Source: Ornithinibacillus caprae (GTDB lineage Bacteria; Bacillota; Bacilli; Bacillales; Amphibacillaceae). From it: a stretch of DNA of 64,000 bases. The notes beneath the pieces are model-generated. The model had not been told where the DNA came from. It saw only the letters and a program-made list of their open reading frames with translations, and searched no databases. The stretch covers positions 62,001 to 126,000 of the forward strand of contig NZ_WOCA01000010.1 in the NCBI RefSeq assembly GCF_009728145.1. The letters run 5' to 3'. A program made the translations under genes and the position numbers. Below are positions 60,421-64,000 of this stretch, one piece after another (the first letter of the stretch is position 1; each line of letters starts with the position of its first letter).

Positions 60421-60660
60421 TGAGTTCTCTAAGTTAGTATGTGTTCACGACAACCCCTACATCTACAAGCTTATTCAGAGATGTTATGTACTTCGGGGTT
60501 ACTCGTAGCTTATTCGGTGGAAGTATTGCTCGTTGCTCTACCGACTATTGTGCTCGTCGTGTTATTAGCATATTCTGTGATGTAGCACTCCTCGCAAGCC
60601 TGCACATGGTAGCTTTTCAGTGATGTTAGCGGCTAGCTAATGGCTCATACTATCAATGGT
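60421..60660 (-). pseudogene. Broken tRNA-Lys-like copy in a mosaic spacer
   Basis: The minus strand carries TGAGCCATTAGCT (60652..60634 area), identical to the tRNA-Lys start, then ~90 bases of other sequence, then AGTCGGTAGAGCA (ending near 60531), which is the tRNA's next 13 bases. The inserted and following parts hold several diverged repeats such as AACATCWCTGAAWAAGCT and GAATAAGCT. It looks like a tRNA-Lys fragment split and mixed with short repeats. Confidence 0.5.
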
Positions 60661-60693
60661 ATCTTTTAACACATGTTTTTAAGCAAAAAAAAA

Positions 60694-60768
60694 TGGCTGG
60701 GCTACCAGGATTCGAACCTGGGAATCACGGGATCAAAACCCGTTGCCTTACCGCTTGGCTATAGCCCA
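60694..60768 (-). tRNA. tRNA-Gln (TTG)
   Basis: Acceptor TGGGCTA / TAGCCCA, D-arm AGCCAAGCGGTAAGGCA, anticodon loop TTTTGAT, T-loop GTTCGAATC, encoded CCA. Confidence 0.95.
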
Positions 60769-60777
60769 ACAATCAAA

Positions 60778-60862
60778 TGGTGGAGGGGGGCAGATTCGAA
60801 CTGCCGAACCCTGAGGGAGCGGATTTACAGTCCGCCGCGTTTAGCCACTTCGCTACCCCTCC
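60778..60862 (-). tRNA. tRNA-Tyr (GTA)
   Basis: Class II tRNA of 85 bases with a long variable arm (CTCCCTCAGGGTTC). Acceptor GGAGGGG / CCCCTCC, anticodon loop CTGTAAA, encoded CCA. Confidence 0.95.
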
Positions 60863-60904
60863 GTATAAAGTTTAAACAGATTTATAAATATTATACATAA
60901 AAAA

Positions 60905-60980
<76 letters not shown>

Positions 60981-60985
60981 ATAAA

Positions 60986-61061
60986 TGGTGGAGGATACAG
61001 GGCTCGAACCTGTGACCCCTTGCTTGTAAGGCAAGTGCTCTCCCAGCTGAGCTAATCCTCC
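60986..61061 (-). tRNA. tRNA-Val (TAC)
   Basis: Acceptor GGAGGAT / ATCCTCC, D-arm TAGCTCAGCTGGGAGAGCA, anticodon loop CTTACAA, T-loop GTTCGAGCC, encoded CCA. Confidence 0.95.
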
Positions 61062-61065
61062 ATCA

Positions 61066-61140
61066 TGGTGACCCGTACGGGATTCGAACCCGTGTTACCG
61101 CCGTGAAAGGGCGGTGTCTTAACCGCTTGACCAACGGGCC
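61066..61140 (-). tRNA. tRNA-Glu (TTC)
   Basis: Acceptor GGCCCGT / ACGGGTC, anticodon loop CTTTCAC, T-loop GTTCGAATC, encoded CCA. First gene of the six-tRNA operon; its promoter should lie in 61141..61250, where no clear consensus was found. Confidence 0.95.
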
Positions 61141-61363
61141 ATTGTAAATAGGCTTGTTTCAGTCAACGAATTTTATTATATACAGATTCTCTCCCTTTGT
61201 AAAGAGAAAATCGATATTTTTTTTAAAAAATTTTCAATGCCTACAACCCTTGATATAACTGACTTACAGCAAGGTAAATTTATTACCCGAACCACTTCCC
61301 ATAAATTGGAATAACCAATTCCATCTCACCTATTATCAACAAGTATTTGTTTTTAATACCTTT

Positions 61364-61402
61364 TAAAAGCCCGAACCCTTCATATTAGAGTTCGAGCTAA
61401 TA
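61364..61402 (-). terminator. Terminator of the peptide-transporter operon
   Basis: AGCTCGAAC / GTTCGGGCTTTTAAAAG on the minus strand, shortly after the last permease gene. Confidence 0.8.
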
Positions 61403-61408
61403 ATTTTA

Positions 61409-62341
61409 TTAATTTTTCATTTTAGGATCAAGAGCATCCCTTAGGCCATCTCCAATTAAGTTAAAACCTAAAACAACCAGCATAATTGATACCCCAGGTA
61501 CAATTAATGTCCATGGTGCTAACTGAATAAAGGCACGTGAACTTGCTAGCATTGCTCCCCACTCAGGAGTTGGTGGTTGCGCTCCTAAACCTAAAAACCC
61601 AAGAGCTGCCGCTTCTAAAATAGCGGTACCAAAACCTAACGTTGCTTGCACAATAATTGGCGCAATACTATTTGGTAATATATGATGAAAGATTAATCGG
61701 CCATTCTTCATGCCTTGGGCTTTTGCAGCCATAACAAATTCTTCTTCTCTTAGACTAATTACTTTTGAACGTACCAACCTACCAAATATCGGTATGTTAA
61801 TAATTGCTATAGCTATTAAAGCATTTTCTAATGATGGTCCTAAGATTGCTACAATTGCAATTGCCAACAAAATACTAGGAAAGGCAAGTAAAATATCAAA
61901 TATCCGCGAGATTATCATGTCAATCCAACGGCCAAAATAACCTGCTACAATACCTAATATTGTTCCAAATATAAGTGCTCCAGTAACGGCAAAAAATCCA
62001 ACTTGAAGTGAAACTCTTGCACCATAGGCAATACGGGTAAAGATATCTCTTCCAATATCATCTGTTCCCAACCAATTTTCTGCTGACGGTGGCTGTAAAC
62101 GATTGACAGGATCTGTTGCATCATATGAATAAGACGTGAGTAATGGAGCTAGTAATCCTAATAGTATAAAAAACACTATAATACCAAATCCAAAAAGCGC
62201 AAATCGATTTTTCCTTAATTGGCGAAATGAATCTCTCCAAGGAGATATCACTTTCATATCCTCTTGATCAAATTGTTGATTTGCTTTACTAGGGTTAGAC
62301 TGTTCATCCACTGATTGCTTGTCTTTTTCTTTAATACTCAA
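61409..62341 (-). CDS. Oligopeptide ABC transporter permease (OppC/DppC type)
   Basis: About 310 aa. TTG at 62341 (MSIKEKDKQSVDEQ) is preferred since AGGGGGTG lies 8 bases upstream; an in-frame GTG three codons earlier falls inside it. A charged N-terminal tail of ~40 residues is followed by six membrane helices, a periplasm-type loop with 'ENWLGTDDIGRDIFTRIAYG', and the EAA loop 'VISLREEEFVMAAKAQGMKN'. 'LGTDxxGRD' is diagnostic for the OppC/DppC side. It pairs with the permease upstream (3-base gap) and needs ATPase subunits not seen here. Confidence 0.92.
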   Translation of the reverse strand: MSIKEKDKQSVDEQSNPSKANQQFDQEDMKVISPWRDSFRQLRKNRFALFGFGIIVFFILLGLLAPLLTSYSYDATDPVNRLQPPSAENWLGTDDIGRDIFTRIAYGARVSLQVGFFAVTGALIFGTILGIVAGYFGRWIDMIISRIFDILLAFPSILLAIAIVAILGPSLENALIAIAIINIPIFGRLVRSKVISLREEEFVMAAKAQGMKNGRLIFHHILPNSIAPIIVQATLGFGTAILEAAALGFLGLGAQPPTPEWGAMLASSRAFIQLAPWTLIVPGVSIMLVVLGFNLIGDGLRDALDPKMKN

Positions 62342-62353
62342 GTTCGGCACCCC

Positions 62354-63355
62354 CTAATATTTAATCCTTGGATCAATATATTTATATAGCAAATCCACAA
62401 TTAGATTAATCATGACAAATATGAATGCAATTACTAATATTCCAGATTGAATCACCGGATAGTCTCGGTAGGAAATTGCTTCATATACATAGCGTCCTAT
62501 ACCTGGCCAACTAAAAATAGTTTCAGTTAATATCGCTCCACCTAATAGAACTCCTGTTTGCAGCCCTATTACTGTTAACACTGGAATTAGAGCATTTTTT
62601 AATGCATGTTTATAAATAACAAGAAATTGACCAGATCCTTTTGCCCTTACAGTACGAATGTAATCCGATTTCATTACCTCAAGCATGCTTGAACGAGTCA
62701 TCCTTGCAATGATCGCCATCGGAATCGTACCTAATGCAATACTAGGTAACACTAAGTGTTTGAGGTTTGTAATTGTTCTTGCAAAATCTAAATGAATTAG
62801 TGAGTCTAACACATAAAAATACGTAATTGGCTCCATTGGGTCCCGATTATTTTGTCTTCCACTAGATGGGAACCAGTCCAATTGTTGCGCAAATATCCAC
62901 TGTTCCATTAATGCAAGCCAAAATACCGGCATAGATACCCCGATTAATGCAAATAACATAGCTAAAAAGTCAAACCAAGAATTTTGTTTCCATGCACTAA
63001 TAATTCCTGCATTTACACCTATGAATACAGCAAATAACATGGCGAAAATTGTTAACTCGAAAGTAGCTGCTATGTATGGCCAAATTTCACTAGAGATAGG
63101 TGACTTTGACCGTAAAGACGTCCCTAAATCTCCTTGGAGTAAATCCGTTATATAAATGGTGTACTGTACAGGATACGGTTTATTTAAACCCATACTCTCC
63201 TCTAAGTCCTGTATAGCTGTTGCAGTAGCTGTTTCCCCTAGAATAACCTGAGCAGGATTACCAGGTATTAAATGTACAATGGAGAATGTTATTAAGGTCA
63301 TTCCAATTAGTACTGGAATGAGCATGAGTAAGCGTCGCATCGTATAGGCAAACAT
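62354..63355 (-). CDS. Oligopeptide ABC transporter permease (OppB/DppB type)
   Basis: 333 aa, ATG at 63355 with TGGGGTGAAA. Start 'FAYTMRRLLMLIPVLIGMTL' and 'IPGNPAQVILGETATATAIQ' are typical for DppB/OppB; EAA loop 'VMKSDYIRTVRAKGSGQFLV' and 'GGAILTETIFSWPGIGRYVY' follow. Six membrane helices. It forms the channel with the next gene's product and accepts peptides from the binding protein encoded upstream. Confidence 0.93.
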   Translation of the reverse strand: MFAYTMRRLLMLIPVLIGMTLITFSIVHLIPGNPAQVILGETATATAIQDLEESMGLNKPYPVQYTIYITDLLQGDLGTSLRSKSPISSEIWPYIAATFELTIFAMLFAVFIGVNAGIISAWKQNSWFDFLAMLFALIGVSMPVFWLALMEQWIFAQQLDWFPSSGRQNNRDPMEPITYFYVLDSLIHLDFARTITNLKHLVLPSIALGTIPMAIIARMTRSSMLEVMKSDYIRTVRAKGSGQFLVIYKHALKNALIPVLTVIGLQTGVLLGGAILTETIFSWPGIGRYVYEAISYRDYPVIQSGILVIAFIFVMINLIVDLLYKYIDPRIKY

Positions 63356-63402
63356 ATTTTCACCCCAGTTCTTTTATGTTATCGCTGCCTTTTAAAATGG
63401 AA

Positions 63403-63425
63403 GGGTAGTAGAAAGACTACTACCC
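63403..63425 (-). terminator. Hairpin between binding protein and permeases
   Basis: GGGTAGTAG / CTACTACCC with loop TCTTT, then TTCCATTTT on the minus strand. A partial terminator here would let the binding protein be made in excess over the permeases, as is common in such operons. Confidence 0.65.
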
Positions 63426-63440
63426 TCAATTTTTAATTCA

Positions 63441-64000
63441 TTAGTTTTGAAGCTCTACTTCAGCTAATGATTCACTTGTAGATGGATGTGGTACATAGTT
63501 CACTACAGAACTTGTTGTTGCTAATACAGGTGTAGAATGAACTAGAGTTACCATTGGTGAATCTTCTGCAATAAGTTCTTGTGCTTGCTTATAAAATTCC
63601 GCTCTTTCATCTTGATCAATTGCTACTTTAGCTTGATCTAACAATTCATCAACTTCATCATTTTCATAGAAAGTACGGTTACTACTTCCGACATTACTTC
63701 CATGTAAAAGACTGCTTAAGAAATAATCCGGATCTCCATTTGTACCAGACCAACCAAGCATAAACATTTGTTGTTCACCTTGTAAGGTTTTTTCTAAATA
63801 CGGAGCCCATTCCTCACGTACAATTTTTACTTCTATACCAATATCCGCTAAGTTACTTTGAACAATTTCTGCCACTGTTTCAGGGTCGGGCATATATGGA
63901 CGAGCTACAGGCATTGTCCATAATTCAATCTCTAAACCATCTTCATAACCCGCTTCAGCCAATAATTCTTTTGCTCTGTCTAGGTCATATTCATATTCAA
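63441..64000 (-). CDS. Oligopeptide-binding protein, C-terminal part
   Basis: The frame is open from the stop at 63441 to the window edge, so the start and signal peptide are outside. About 186 residues remain: 'RAKELLAEAGYEDGLEIELW', 'VAEIVQSNLADIGIEVKIVR', 'QMFMLGWSGTNGDPDYFLSS', 'DELLDQAKVAIDQDERAEFY'. These are typical of the C-terminal lobe of SBP family 5 (OppA/DppA). It would be a lipoprotein on the outer face that hands peptides to the permeases downstream. Acidic composition is notable. Confidence 0.92.
   Translation of the reverse strand, partial: EYEYDLDRAKELLAEAGYEDGLEIELWTMPVARPYMPDPETVAEIVQSNLADIGIEVKIVREEWAPYLEKTLQGEQQMFMLGWSGTNGDPDYFLSSLLHGSNVGSSNRTFYENDEVDELLDQAKVAIDQDERAEFYKQAQELIAEDSPMVTLVHSTPVLATTSSVVNYVPHPSTSESLAEVELQN

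Noticed and set aside
60441-60623. 60-aa plus-strand open frame in the tRNA spacer
   Set aside because: It covers the tRNA-like repeats, lacks a ribosome binding site and is Cys/Thr/Ser-rich without a pattern.

Overview
The window looks like chromosome of a low-GC Gram-positive spore-former of the family Bacillaceae (Oceanobacillus/Virgibacillus type). The evidence is the arginase–sigW–rsiW–cdaA–cdaR–glmM–glmS gene order, a glmS ribozyme, a Spo0E-like phosphatase, strong GGAGG ribosome binding sites, frequent TTG/GTG starts, and an AT-rich composition. The genus is inferred from gene content only.

Right part (about 45–64 kb), the core chromosome. From right to left on the minus strand: an oligopeptide ABC transporter (binding protein cut by the window edge, two permeases), a six-gene tRNA operon (Glu, Val, Thr, Tyr, Gln, Lys), a mevalonate-pathway operon (HMG-CoA reductase, mevalonate kinase, diphosphomevalonate decarboxylase, phosphomevalonate kinase), arginase, the SigW/RsiW cell-envelope stress module, CdaA/CdaR (c-di-AMP synthesis), GlmM, an S9 peptidase and GlmS. 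glmS has a full self-cleaving ribozyme leader, followed by a second, unexpected long hairpin just before its ribosome binding site.

Middle part (14,711–44,996), a complete Tn7-like transposon of about 30.3 kb at the attTn7 site just downstream of glmS. It starts TGTGA and ends TCACA, is flanked by the 5-bp duplication AACAC, and carries 22-bp-periodic TnsB-type sites. It encodes TnsA, TnsB, TnsC and two TniQ/TnsD proteins next to the glmS-proximal end. The cargo is a defence-type island: a Mokosh-like kinase–helicase pair, a 640-aa nuclease-like protein, a large SIR2 protein, a DUF5677-like/membrane-protein pair, a GNAT acetyltransferase, a nuclease–STAND NTPase operon with two companions, and a 588-aa protein fusing a sigma-4-like HTH, a TnsA-like nuclease core and two Myb/SANT-like repeats. 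That last architecture is the one I recognise least.

Directly left of this element, separated only by the shared AACAC, is the right end of a second, older and different Tn7-like element: its own 22-bp repeats, an orphan tnsA and a frameshifted gene. The attTn7 site was therefore hit twice, giving a tandem array.

Left part (1–13 kb), an accessory region of small single genes, nearly all on the minus strand: Nudix hydrolases, an aminoglycoside-phosphotransferase-like kinase, a HAD phosphatase, lipoproteins, small membrane proteins and several frameshifted pseudogenes. They are separated by a recurring ~130-bp intergenic unit (GCACCCGTTAGTTGAAGAAG-like core, terminator, TAACATAATATTC block, GCCCCGTTAGCACAATA-like core), which makes the region look like a gene-cassette array although the repeats do not match canonical integron attC sites. 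A metallo-beta-lactamase-fold gene on the plus strand has a MVKK leader peptide and an attenuator-like hairpin. A truncated IS1182-type element abuts a secreted serine protease gene.
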